From: Bdellovibrionales bacterium
Lineage (GTDB): Bacteria; Bdellovibrionota; Bdellovibrionia; Bdellovibrionales; UBA1609
Assembly (NCBI GenBank): GCA_007121385.1
Contig: SKLV01000059.1
Location: forward strand, 1 to 48,899
Direction of reading: 5' to 3'
Length of the DNA stretch: 48,899 nucleotides
In this document: piece after piece, positions 9,585 to 17,084 of the stretch
Position numbering within the stretch: the stretch's first letter is position 1
How the letters are laid out: each line of letters begins with the position of its first letter
The notes under the pieces: generated by a model
What the model was told of the DNA's origin: nothing
The model's database searches: none
What the model saw: the letters and a program-made list of their open reading frames with translations, nothing else
Made by a program: the position numbers and the translations under genes

Positions 9585-10115
9585 TTAAAGCCTACCTCTT
9601 TTGCCCTTGGTTTTTTTGTCCTCACTCCCGGGAAATACAAAAAGAGTATTGGCCTTTTGCACTGAACTCATCGGCAAGGTCCAAGTTTGCCCCTCTCCTT
9701 GGAGAACCAGATTCTCCCCCTGCAAGTCCGTCAAAACACCCCTGAGACTTTTAATTTTACGCCCCTCAGGAGAGCTCAGGGGCTCAGTCAATTTGACCTG
9801 AACACTCTGCCCCAAAGCCTTACTGAAGTGCCAAGCTTGGCGCAGAGGGCGCTCCAGACCGGGGCTGGAAATCTCCAATTCGTAAGCCTGGTCGAGCAGG
9901 TCCTCCGCGTCCAAAAGCAGATTCAGACAACGAGACACATTGGCACAGTCATCGATGCTGACCGGCTGAGTTTCCCGATCGATATAAACTCGAAGCACGG
10001 GTCCACTGCGCCCACCTACGTACTCCCAATCATAGAGTTCGCAGCCCTCCTGACGACTCGCCTCTTCGGCCAGCTTCTGGATTTTCCCTTTAATTTCAGG
10101 ACCTAACGAAAACAA
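9585..10115 (-). CDS. rimP: Ribosome maturation factor RimP
   Basis: A 176-residue 30S assembly factor at the head of the nusA-infB operon, as in most bacteria. Family motifs are present: GCELYDWEYVGGRSGPVLRVYID, then SIDDCANVSRCLNLLLDAED and YELEISSPGLERPL. A C-terminal SH3-like domain (LRGVLTDLQGENLVL) and a basic tail (KKTKGKRGRL) follow. No ATG suits the N-terminus; TTG at 10115 follows GGGAG at about 10-nt spacing and gives the expected length. Upstream lies the terminator of the preceding unit, so the operon promoter should fall within 10116-10198; I see no convincing -35/-10 pair there. Confidence 0.93.
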   Translation of the reverse strand: MFSLGPEIKGKIQKLAEEASRQEGCELYDWEYVGGRSGPVLRVYIDRETQPVSIDDCANVSRCLNLLLDAEDLLDQAYELEISSPGLERPLRQAWHFSKALGQSVQVKLTEPLSSPEGRKIKSLRGVLTDLQGENLVLQGEGQTWTLPMSSVQKANTLFVFPGSEDKKTKGKRGRL

Positions 10116-10199
10116 AAACTTTTTTCTCCCGAGCCTCTCAAGCCGGACCCTCAGTTGAGAAGGTCAATCCAAGGCCCTCAATTGTACAACTCAATAATA

Positions 10200-10224
10200 A
10201 AAAAGGGCCCATTAGGCCCTTTTT
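10200..10224 (-). terminator. Rho-independent terminator of the acetyltransferase unit
   Basis: A 10-bp stem (AAAAAGGGCC against GGCCCTTTTT) with a 5-nt loop. On the minus strand it is followed by a T-rich run ending TTATTATT. It lies downstream of the acetyltransferase gene and upstream of rimP, so it separates the two transcription units. Confidence 0.85.
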
Positions 10225-10292
10225 GATATCTCAAACAGACATCTCAGATCTTTTGGGAGATACCAGAATATCATTCTTAGCGCAAGGCTTAA

Positions 10293-10769
10293 TCAGTAGG
10301 CATACAAAATCGCATCCCCTCCATCCCGGTAGTAGCGACGGCGCACTCCACAGCGGCGAAAGCCGAGTTTTTCATAAAGCATCTGAGCCGGCCCATTCCC
10401 ACTGTGCACCTCTAGCCAGACTGAGCTATGGGGATAAAGGTTCTGACAAAGGTGATTAAGAAGAGCTTCCATAAGGCCCCTTCCCTGGTGATTAACGCAG
10501 GTTGCCAAAACCATGATGTCCAAGCCATCCATAAGTCGATGGTAGAGGATAAAGGACACCAACTCTCCCTGAGCCCAAAGACAGAGAGACTCCCCCCTCT
10601 CGGCCACTTGGGTCAGCTGCTCCAAGCTCCAGCTCCCGCCAATGGGATCTTTTGCCGATGCATAGACGCCTTCAAGAAGTCGATGCATGGCCTGAATTCG
10701 GCTGAGGGGAGCCCCTGTCCCCCGCTCCATCTGCCCATCAAAGTCCCACAAGGTAGTTTTGCACTTCAT
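10293..10769 (-). CDS. GNAT N-acetyltransferase, RimI-like
   Basis: A GCN5-family acetyltransferase of 158 residues using acetyl-CoA. The acetyl-CoA loop is NHQGRGLMEALL (Q/R-x-x-G-x-G/A type), followed by SVWLEVHSGNGPAQMLYEKLGFRRCGVRRRYYRDGGDAILY. That is the hallmark C-terminal pattern of RimI-type ribosomal-protein alanine acetyltransferases (LEVRxxNxxAxxLYxxxGFxxxxxRxxYY). Its real substrate is unknown. The frame opens at ATG 10769, overlapping the upstream gene by 32 bp, but an internal ATG at 10730 lies just past that gene's stop and is an equally good start. It is the last gene before a strong terminator. Confidence 0.8.
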   Translation of the reverse strand: MKCKTTLWDFDGQMERGTGAPLSRIQAMHRLLEGVYASAKDPIGGSWSLEQLTQVAERGESLCLWAQGELVSFILYHRLMDGLDIMVLATCVNHQGRGLMEALLNHLCQNLYPHSSVWLEVHSGNGPAQMLYEKLGFRRCGVRRRYYRDGGDAILYAY

Positions 10770-11475
10770 ACTTGGTTTTTAATACCTCAAACCAGTCGGC
10801 GAGCCTTCTCTCCATATGCTGGGCCCCCAGAGCTCGCTTAATATTCTCTTTAAAGTCACTAAAGGGCAGATCGCCAAAGCGATGGCGATGGGCTTCAAAA
10901 TAGGCCTTGGCCTCCGCATCAGTGATCAACACCAGAGAGGAGTCTGTACGAAATCGGACAAACTCAGTGGCCTTAAGCTTGACCTCCAATAGTTCTCTCA
11001 GTTCCTCTTGAGAGGCCTGCAAGCCCGACCAGGTTTGCGAGCCAGTCAATCGCTGGGTGACCAGTTCCAAACTCCCTGGAATATCCACCACTTTCACCCG
11101 GCCAATATCAAAGGCCTGAGACTCTAGATAAATGGCCCTCTCCAGCAGGGCCCGCCCCACCTCTTGAACGAAGGTTGGAGAGTCGAGAGGTATAAGCTCA
11201 AGCCCTCTTAATCTGCGCAAATCGGCAGGAGAGGAGGCTCTGAGGGCCTCATCCAAAAGCCGATAAATCTGCACTTCTCGCGAGGTGACGACATGTTCAG
11301 CCACTCTCCCCACTGAAGTCGATTCAATCACCTGAGCCATAGCCTCCCGAGGACTCCCCAAAACCATAAACAAGCTCCAAAGGACAGCCCATCCCAAGGA
11401 CAAAGTGGCCGGCTGAGAACGAAGCTTTTGTCTTTTTTCAGGCCGGCAATAAACTGGGAAAATCTTACTGATCAT
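10738..11475 (-). CDS. SurA N-terminal-like periplasmic chaperone-type protein, no PPIase domain
   Basis: A 245-residue protein with a basic start, a hydrophobic segment (LGWAVLWSLFMVLG) and an AMA-Q cleavage site at about residue 47, indicating export to the periplasm. The mature part begins VGRVAEHVVTSREVQIYRLLDEAL, which resembles the first strand and helix of SurA/PpiC-type proteins (VxxEVITxxEV). It ends with a helix typical of the SurA N-domain (TDAEAKAYFEAHRHRFGDLPFSDFKENIKRAL...). No parvulin domain is visible. Likely role, by inference: helping outer-membrane protein folding or assembly. It starts at ATG 11475 and overlaps the acetyltransferase gene. Confidence 0.55.
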   Translation of the reverse strand: MISKIFPVYCRPEKRQKLRSQPATLSLGWAVLWSLFMVLGSPREAMAQVIESTSVGRVAEHVVTSREVQIYRLLDEALRASSPADLRRLRGLELIPLDSPTFVQEVGRALLERAIYLESQAFDIGRVKVVDIPGSLELVTQRLTGSQTWSGLQASQEELRELLEVKLKATEFVRFRTDSSLVLITDAEAKAYFEAHRHRFGDLPFSDFKENIKRALGAQHMERRLADWFEVLKTKYEVQNYLVGL

Positions 11476-11513
11476 GCCTCAGAATTGTAAGACGAAGCTT
11501 TTGCGAGGGCAAA

Positions 11514-11548
11514 GAAAAAACCGGGCTTAGAGTTTTCTCCAAGCCCGG
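11514..11548 (-). terminator. Rho-independent terminator of the outer-membrane barrel gene
   Basis: An 8-bp GC-rich stem (CCGGGCTT 11521-11528 with AAGCCCGG 11541-11548) and 12-nt loop. Read on the minus strand it is followed by TTTTTTCTTT, a classical U-tract. It lies 45 bp after the barrel gene and before the SurA-like gene. Confidence 0.88.
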
Positions 11549-11593
11549 CTCACAGAGGGTGACGGGGATCATAAACAACAAAGGGATTCTTAA

Positions 11594-12910
11594 CTAAAAG
11601 TGTATTTTGCCGTTGAGAGTCCAAGAGTAGTAACTGAACTCCTCAATGGGAGAGGTGACCGAAGTCGCCCAAAATCTGCGACTGTTCAAGAACTCCGACC
11701 GAGAGTTATTGATCATATTGACCATATACCTGAACTCGGTGCCCAAACTGAAATTATGAGTCACCTTCAAGTCCAGTCCAGCATTAAAGCCCAGGTCAAA
11801 GGCGTTCGAAGAGGCTGTCCGATCATTGGGCCACTGACCATGATGACCGTGATGACCATGGAAAGAACTGGAGCCCCAGAAGAACTGGCGATCACTGTAG
11901 CGTCGATAAGTGTAGCTCGCCACAGCTCCCCCGTAGGGCTGGAAGCTCCCCTTTAAGGGGCTGAACTTGGCCGCCAAAGTGAAGTTGTATTGATCCATTT
12001 CACGAAAGACGGGCCGCTGCCAGAACTCGTTGATCAGAAAATTCGAGTAAAGAAATCCGGCCTCCACCACAAGGCCATTGGGAGACTTGGAGCCCAGGGA
12101 AAAACCGGTAGCCAGCTCACCGGAAACATTGTCCGCATCAAAGTAGTCCGCTAAGCCGATCTCGGCTCCCATGAAGAATCTGCTATTGGCACCAAAGAGC
12201 TGAAAACCGCTATACTCATCACGATATTCAATTCTCTGTTTCTCTGCCGACCGGGAGGACGCTCGCTCCACCTCTTTCTCGATCTCCCGATCGATCTCGG
12301 CCCGGGCACTGACGGGGGAAGCATCATCTCTCACCACCACCACTTGGTGGACAGCTTGACCAGTTGTTTGACTTTGAGTGGCCTGCTGCACTGGGGCCGC
12401 AATAGCACCATAGTCATTGGTCGTGGGAATGGATTGAGCTGGCTCACTACTGAGACGGTTGCCAAAGAGACGTTCGGCCCGTCTCTGCTCATCTTTTAGG
12501 CGAGACTCTTCCAGCTTCTCGACAATTTTTTGCTCGGTTTGAAGCTCAGCTCCCTCACGGGCCCGACGCATCTGACCGGCCTTGGACTCATTGAGAGGTC
12601 TTGCCTCCACATAAGTCATCGGCTGCTGCTGGAAAGCCATCGGCTGCTGTTGGAAAGCCATGGGCTGCTGGGCCTGAGGCACAACCACCTGACCTTGAAG
12701 AGGAGCCACCCGGCGATCCTGGATCTGCATCGCCTGACTGGCCTGGGGCTGAGCGGGTCGCAGTTGAACGACCCCATAGTCCACATCATCTTGATAGCCT
12801 AGATTCAGCTGATTTCCGTAGTCTTGGTAGGCCCAACTTGTCTGGGACATAAGCCCGGAGGCCAGGGCCCCGGTGAGGACAAAAGTAAATCCGTACTTCC
12901 ACTTAAGCAT
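11594..12910 (-). CDS. Outer-membrane beta-barrel protein with Gln-rich repeats, coiled-coil region and His-rich loop
   Basis: A 438-residue protein of unknown function. A signal peptide (MLKWKYGFTFVLTGALASGLMSQTSWA) directs export. Then come a Gln/Pro-rich segment with a PMAFQQQ tandem repeat, a charged helical region rich in Glu/Arg/Lys, and a C-terminal half of alternating amphipathic strands ending in Phe (SWTLNGKIHF), typical of an 8-stranded OmpA/OMP_b-brl-type barrel. A predicted loop near residues 347-357 carries FHGHHGHHGQW, a possible metal-binding site. The start is ATG 12910 because it opens the signal peptide and follows GGGAGAG; the longer open frame upstream is not needed. A terminator follows the gene. 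Confidence 0.75.
   Translation of the reverse strand: MLKWKYGFTFVLTGALASGLMSQTSWAYQDYGNQLNLGYQDDVDYGVVQLRPAQPQASQAMQIQDRRVAPLQGQVVVPQAQQPMAFQQQPMAFQQQPMTYVEARPLNESKAGQMRRAREGAELQTEQKIVEKLEESRLKDEQRRAERLFGNRLSSEPAQSIPTTNDYGAIAAPVQQATQSQTTGQAVHQVVVVRDDASPVSARAEIDREIEKEVERASSRSAEKQRIEYRDEYSGFQLFGANSRFFMGAEIGLADYFDADNVSGELATGFSLGSKSPNGLVVEAGFLYSNFLINEFWQRPVFREMDQYNFTLAAKFSPLKGSFQPYGGAVASYTYRRYSDRQFFWGSSSFHGHHGHHGQWPNDRTASSNAFDLGFNAGLDLKVTHNFSLGTEFRYMVNMINNSRSEFLNSRRFWATSVTSPIEEFSYYSWTLNGKIHF
12617..12670 (-). repeat. 21-bp tandem repeat (2.5 copies) inside the barrel gene
   Basis: Two 21-bp units at 12617-12637 and 12638-12658 differ at one base, and a partial third follows. They encode repeated PMAFQQQ. 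They are in frame, so copy-number change would lengthen or shorten the Gln-rich linker without breaking the gene. Confidence 0.85.
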
Positions 12911-13224
12911 AAATTCTCTCCCTCTGTTACGAGCGAATTGCTTGGGTTGATCTCGGTTCTCCTTTAAGCAAGGCCCGTGCCGCAGAATGTCGTATTTCAT
13001 GAAAATGCTACAAGCCCCTGTAAAAACATGGCTTTAAGGTCGCCCAGGACTGTTTACTCCACTTTACCGGGGTCATTTTGACACCTATTGTTATGCTCAA
13101 CTCCAGTTCACCCCTGAAAATTTTTTAGGGCTGGCTCTGGCCCCTTTAGAGAATTGCACTTGAATGGGCCTGAGCTTTAGTTTAGAAACTTTTCCTTAGG
13201 AATTTTAAGTTCTTAATAATTTGG
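12911..13224. other. Intergenic region between the barrel gene and tRNA-Leu
   Basis: A 314-bp stretch without a supported gene. It must hold the minus-strand promoter of the barrel gene and the plus-strand promoter of the tRNA. An AT-rich block (TTAATAAT near 13213) sits just before the tRNA, but it is too close to be a confident -10 box. No terminator or conserved RNA structure is evident. Confidence 0.5.
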
Positions 13225-13311
13225 GCCCTTGTGGCGGAATTGGTAGACGCAGTGGATTCAAAATCCACCGATCGCAAGGTCATGGGAGTTCGAGTCTCCC
13301 CGAGGGCACCA
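13225..13311 (+). tRNA. tRNA-Leu (anticodon CAA)
   Basis: An 87-nt class II tRNA. The acceptor arms GCCCTTG (13225-13231) and CGAGGGC (13301-13307) pair with one G-T, followed by discriminator A and an encoded CCA (13309-13311). The D-loop carries GGTAGACGC. The anticodon stem GTGGA/TCCAC encloses TTCAAAA, with anticodon CAA at 13259-13261, reading UUG. The extra arm is of leucine type, and the T-loop GTTCGAGTC is intact. UUG is relevant here because several genes in the window use TTG starts, though those are read by initiator tRNA. Confidence 0.97.
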
Positions 13312-13336
13312 GCTAGCACCACTGAACTCGCTCCAC

Positions 13337-14281
13337 TCAAAAGATCCATCCGGCCAGCCAATAAAACAGTGGAATGCCAAAAGTGATATTTAGGGGAAAG
13401 GTCACAGCCAGTGAGCTGGTGATCGAGAAAACCGGATTGGCCTCAGGCACGGCAATCCTCATCGCACTGGGGGCCGCAATGTATGAGCTGCTCGCGGCCA
13501 GCACAGCCAAAATGGTGGCTCCCCCTAAGGACATGCCCACCAACCAAGCCACCACAAGTCCAATGGCTCCCGAGAGCAAAGGCATCAGCACCCCAAAGCC
13601 CAGCAAGAACAAACCGGCCCGCTTTAAATGACTCAATTGGTGAGAGGCCACCACCCCTAACTCTAGCAGAAATAGAGCTAAAAAGCCTTTAAAGAGATCC
13701 ACGAAGAGAGGGTTGAGGGGAGCCATTCGCTCAGGGCCAGAGATAAAACCAATTAGCATCCCTCCGCCCAACAAAAAAATGCTCTTGCCAAAAAAAATAT
13801 CGGCCAGAAGTTTCTTTTTGTTGGAGACTTGGGAAAATCCCCCTTTGGCCAAGTAAATGCCCACCGCCAAAGCGGGTATCTCCAGAATCACCATCAAACT
13901 GATCACATAGGGCTCAAAGGAAACTTCAAGATTCTGCAGATAATTGAGAGTGGCGGCAAAGGTCACTGCACTGACCGAGCCGTAGTGAGCGGCAATGGCT
14001 CCTGAGTTGGCTCGATCAAAGCCCCCCAGATGGCGCAAAATCACAAAGGCCAAGAGGGGGATTAAAATCCCCAAAAAGAGAGTGCCCCCAAGAGCTGGAA
14101 CAAATTCGGCAAAGGAAGTCCCCGCCAGCTGAACCCCTCCCTTAAAGCCAATGGCCAGAAGCAGATAGAGACTGACAAATTCATAGGAGCTCTTGGGCAG
14201 ACGCAAATCTGACTTCACCAACCCGGCCAAAAAGCCCACGGCAAAACAGAGTACGATGGGATCCAACAGATTGTCGATCAA
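13337..14281 (-). CDS. SbtA-family (DUF897) sodium-dependent bicarbonate transporter-like protein
   Basis: A 314-residue, very hydrophobic protein of about ten membrane segments. The family signatures LLLAIGFKGGVQL and NSGAIAAHYGSVSAVTFAATLNYL are clear. Cyanobacterial SbtA imports HCO3- with Na+; non-cyanobacterial members are largely untested, so substrate is inferred. Two inverted 5-TM halves appear to be present, with a conserved SSSYIAAPSAMRIAVPEANP near the end. The start is TTG 14281, overlapping the plsC stop as TTGA, with GGAGG just upstream. That implies translational coupling to plsC. An alpha-carbonic anhydrase gene lies 6.5 kb away but is not linked in an operon. Confidence 0.85.
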   Translation of the reverse strand: MIDNLLDPIVLCFAVGFLAGLVKSDLRLPKSSYEFVSLYLLLAIGFKGGVQLAGTSFAEFVPALGGTLFLGILIPLLAFVILRHLGGFDRANSGAIAAHYGSVSAVTFAATLNYLQNLEVSFEPYVISLMVILEIPALAVGIYLAKGGFSQVSNKKKLLADIFFGKSIFLLGGGMLIGFISGPERMAPLNPLFVDLFKGFLALFLLELGVVASHQLSHLKRAGLFLLGFGVLMPLLSGAIGLVVAWLVGMSLGGATILAVLAASSSYIAAPSAMRIAVPEANPVFSITSSLAVTFPLNITFGIPLFYWLAGWIF

Positions 14282-15066
14282 AGCTTACCCCCCTCCCCAG
14301 AGCTCTCCCCCTCCAACTCCCGATTGAGCTGAGCATAGGCGGCCACCATCTTCTCCCGAGTCTCCTCCACAAGCTCCGGCACAGCCTCTGCGTCTAAGCC
14401 TTGCACAGAAATAGGGGGCAAAATCTGTAAGATGACTTTTCTCCGCCAGGCCCCCAAATTGATTAAATAATGCCCCTTGGGCAAGACAGTCCCTGCCCCA
14501 GCAATAAGAACGGGAACTAAGGTCGCCTGAGCCTGGACTGCCAAGTGAAAGGGGCCTTTTTTAAAAGGACCCAGCTGGCTTGAATTTTTCTGCCTTGTCC
14601 CCTCAGGAGCCAAAGCAAAGGAGGATCCCGTCCTGATCCTCTCCTTGGCCTGCTCATAGACCTTGATCACCTCCTGACGATTGTCCCGGGCGATGGGCAG
14701 AACCCCCATGCGCTTCATGGCGGGACCAAAAAAAGGCACGGAGAACAACTCAATCTTACTGCCAAACATAAACTGTTTTGGAAGATGGCCAAATAGAACC
14801 AAAATATCAATGTGACTGCTATGGCTAAAAAGAAAAAGGCAGCCTCTCTCCCCGAGGGACTCCAGCTGGTCGGCCCCGCGCACTTCGACGTCCACACCCG
14901 CCAAAACCAAGCTGAACCAGGACCAGACTTTTTTCATAATCAACTCAAAGAAGGGCTGATAGGTGACTCCGTAAGAAGCCACAATCACGACAATGGAGAA
15001 GAAAGCTGTGTGGAGCACAAAAAACACCGACCAAAGCAGGGCTCTGAGTAAGGTCAAAATCCACAT
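14278..15066 (-). CDS. plsC: 1-acyl-sn-glycerol-3-phosphate acyltransferase
   Basis: Makes phosphatidic acid from lysophosphatidic acid and an acyl donor at the inner membrane. It has 262 residues: an N-terminal hydrophobic anchor (residues 5-32) and the catalytic HX4D motif His82-SSHI-Asp87. PFFGPAMKRMGVLPIAR follows, then the glycerol-phosphate-binding APEGTRQ motif and a VPVLIAGAG segment. All four acyltransferase blocks are recognisable. It starts at ATG 15066 and is transcribed divergently from the cNMP-binding gene, with only 59 bp between, so the promoters share this gap. It runs into the SbtA gene with a 4-base overlap. Confidence 0.92.
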   Translation of the reverse strand: MWILTLLRALLWSVFFVLHTAFFSIVVIVASYGVTYQPFFELIMKKVWSWFSLVLAGVDVEVRGADQLESLGERGCLFLFSHSSHIDILVLFGHLPKQFMFGSKIELFSVPFFGPAMKRMGVLPIARDNRQEVIKVYEQAKERIRTGSSFALAPEGTRQKNSSQLGPFKKGPFHLAVQAQATLVPVLIAGAGTVLPKGHYLINLGAWRRKVILQILPPISVQGLDAEAVPELVEETREKMVAAYAQLNRELEGESSGEGGKL

Positions 15067-15125
15067 TTTAGCTTATCCTCCGCCCCAATTCTTCCGACAA
15101 AATAGAGGGAAAGGCAAGTCGACTT

Positions 15126-15683
15126 ATGAATGACAAGAGCTTACAGGCCAAAGCCATTTTATGGACCAATATTTTGCGCCTCAGATCCAAATCTTCGGAG
15201 GTGGAAAAGCTCAAGTTCCTTAAGTCAGTGGCCTTTTTCCAGGATCTCAGTTTTCGCCAAATCCGCGACCTCTCCAGCATCATCTACGAGCGCACCTATC
15301 AAAAAAATGAGTATATCTTTGAGGCCCAACAGCCGGGAGCCGCCCTGTTTATTATCCAAAGCGGCCAGGTGAGCATTGAACTTCCTCAGGAGGAAGGGGG
15401 AGCTGTTGCCCCTTTGGCTCTCCTAGGCCCAGGGGCCTTTTTTGGGGACTTGGCTCTCCTTGATCAATCTCCCCGCTCAGCCTCAGCGAGGGCCAACCTT
15501 CACACTCAGTGCCTGGTGCTCTTTCGCGAGGACCTGCACAAACTGATCGATAGCAAACCCAAAGTAGCCTGTCTCATTTACCGCTCACTCGCCACGGTGA
15601 TTGGCGAAAGGCTTAAGGCCACCAACCAAATCATCGCACAGGAGAACGACACCAATGAACCCAGTCGACTCTCCGCCGCTTAG
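15126..15683 (+). CDS. Cyclic-nucleotide-binding (cNMP/CAP-type) domain protein
   Basis: A 185-residue protein with one cNMP-binding beta-roll. FLKSVAFFQDLSFRQIRDLSSIIYERTYQKNEYIF opens it. PGAALFIIQSGQVSIEL and the phosphate-binding cassette GAFFGDLALLDQSPRSASARA follow. The cassette has Gly-Asp instead of the usual Gly-Glu, though the Arg-Ser that holds the cyclic phosphate is kept. No helix-turn-helix domain follows, only a short helical tail, so it is not a CRP-type DNA-binding regulator. Its last 29 bp overlap the next gene, so it probably acts with, or is co-expressed with, the permease. Confidence 0.85.
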   Translation: MNDKSLQAKAILWTNILRLRSKSSEVEKLKFLKSVAFFQDLSFRQIRDLSSIIYERTYQKNEYIFEAQQPGAALFIIQSGQVSIELPQEEGGAVAPLALLGPGAFFGDLALLDQSPRSASARANLHTQCLVLFREDLHKLIDSKPKVACLIYRSLATVIGERLKATNQIIAQENDTNEPSRLSAA

Positions 15684-17004
15684 ACCCAGTGCCCCCACAG
15701 AGAGACGAAGGCGGGCCCTATGGCTTTACTGGAGCCTAGGCCTCAGCTCTTTCGCCCTGGTGATCTTTCTCCTTTGGGCTCTCAGAGCTCTAATTTTGCC
15801 CCTGGTTTTTGGAATGCTCCTCGCCTATCTCTTTCGGCCATTGGTCAACAACTTTAACCTTCCAGGACTCCCTGAGGCCTTGCGGGCCCCAGTGATTTTA
15901 ATTTTGATTTTTTCAAGCCTCATCTTTATGGGGCTTCAGGTGCGCAATAGCATTCCTGATGAGAGCGGCAAATTGGAGCTGATGGTTCGCCTTCACTATA
16001 AGATCAATGAAAGGTATGAGAGCTTAATGCAGATCGACCCCACAACGGGAAAGGGCAACTTTCTGCACGGAATGTTTGCCCGCGAGCTGACTCCCTTTTT
16101 AAGCTCCATGAACCAACTTCTCAGCCTAGATGTTCAGCAGCAAAAAACCTTTTTGGAGCACTTAGAGCAGGACTCCATGAGCCCGGCCCGAGCCGAGCTC
16201 TATTTAATGTATTTTCAGGCTAACTTAGCCCGCGGCCAAGGCCAGAGCCCCCCTGTGGACCCAGTCCCAGTCTCTATTGTGACCAAAGATCCCCTGATGC
16301 GTGAACCCTCCTCGAGCCTGCAGTTGGACAGGCCCGCTTCCCCTGCAAATAGACGCTCTTCAGCCCTGGCCTGGATACTGGAGACTTTAAGCCTCTGGGT
16401 TTTAGTTCCCTTGATTTTTGTCTTTATGCTTTTAGACAGGGGCAATATGGTCCGCCGACTGATCAGCTTAGCTCCCAACCGCTACTTTGAGCTGAGCTAC
16501 AGCATCGTTGATGAGGTGGATAAGGCCATTGGCCAATACTTGCGGGGAACCTTTCTTCAGTGCAGCTTGGTGGGACTGACTTTGACCATTGGTTTTGCGG
16601 CCGTGGGGATTCAACTCAAGGTGGCCCTGTTGATGGGGGTGATGGCTGGGATGGCCAATGCCATTCCTTTTTTGGGACCTTTTATTGGTCTCGTGGTGGG
16701 CCTCTCCTACGCTCTGATCGCTGAGAATATTTACCCCTGGATCCCCGGCCTCAATGAAAACCATATCTTTCTGGCTGTCCTGGCAGTGGTGGCTGTGGCT
16801 CAGTTTCTGGACAATGCCATCTTTCAGCCTGTGGTCCTTGGGGGGGCTGTGAGCCTCCATCCCATTGTGGTGATCTTAGGAGTCATTGGGGGCTCTATTT
16901 TGTTTGGCTTTGCAGGCATGCTTTTGGCCATCCCCAGCATTGTTGTGGCCAAGGTGATGCTGGTCACTTTTGTCCGCGGTCTCATTGACTACCGCCTGAT
17001 TTAG
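15655..17004 (+). CDS. AI-2E/PerM-family membrane permease
   Basis: A 449-residue membrane protein of the AI-2E transporter (UPF0118) family. LYWSLGLSSFALVIFLLWAL and the next two segments form the N-terminal membrane part. After a large predicted periplasmic or cytosolic insert (about 150 residues, holding SSMNQLLSLDVQQQ) comes the conserved C-terminal core: QYLRGTFLQCSLVGLTLTIGF, ANAIPFLGPFIGLVVGLSYALI and PIVVILGVIGGSILFGFAGMLLAIP. Members include exporters of varied substrates and Na+/H+ antiporters, so the substrate is unknown. The start ATG 15655 lies inside the cNMP gene behind GGAG; the frame is open further upstream but unlikely to be used. Confidence 0.85.
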   Translation: MNPVDSPPLRPSAPTERRRRALWLYWSLGLSSFALVIFLLWALRALILPLVFGMLLAYLFRPLVNNFNLPGLPEALRAPVILILIFSSLIFMGLQVRNSIPDESGKLELMVRLHYKINERYESLMQIDPTTGKGNFLHGMFARELTPFLSSMNQLLSLDVQQQKTFLEHLEQDSMSPARAELYLMYFQANLARGQGQSPPVDPVPVSIVTKDPLMREPSSSLQLDRPASPANRRSSALAWILETLSLWVLVPLIFVFMLLDRGNMVRRLISLAPNRYFELSYSIVDEVDKAIGQYLRGTFLQCSLVGLTLTIGFAAVGIQLKVALLMGVMAGMANAIPFLGPFIGLVVGLSYALIAENIYPWIPGLNENHIFLAVLAVVAVAQFLDNAIFQPVVLGGAVSLHPIVVILGVIGGSILFGFAGMLLAIPSIVVAKVMLVTFVRGLIDYRLI

Positions 17005-17084
17005 GCCCTCCTGGCATCATCTTCAACTTGCCCTCAGAGGCCTAAGACTTTTACACTGGGCTTTTGACTAGGGGGAGGCCCTTT

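Noticed and set aside
13070-13160. GC-rich hairpin (GGGCTGGCTCTGGCCCC) upstream of the tRNA as a terminator
   Set aside because: The stem is imperfect and has no U-tract on either strand.
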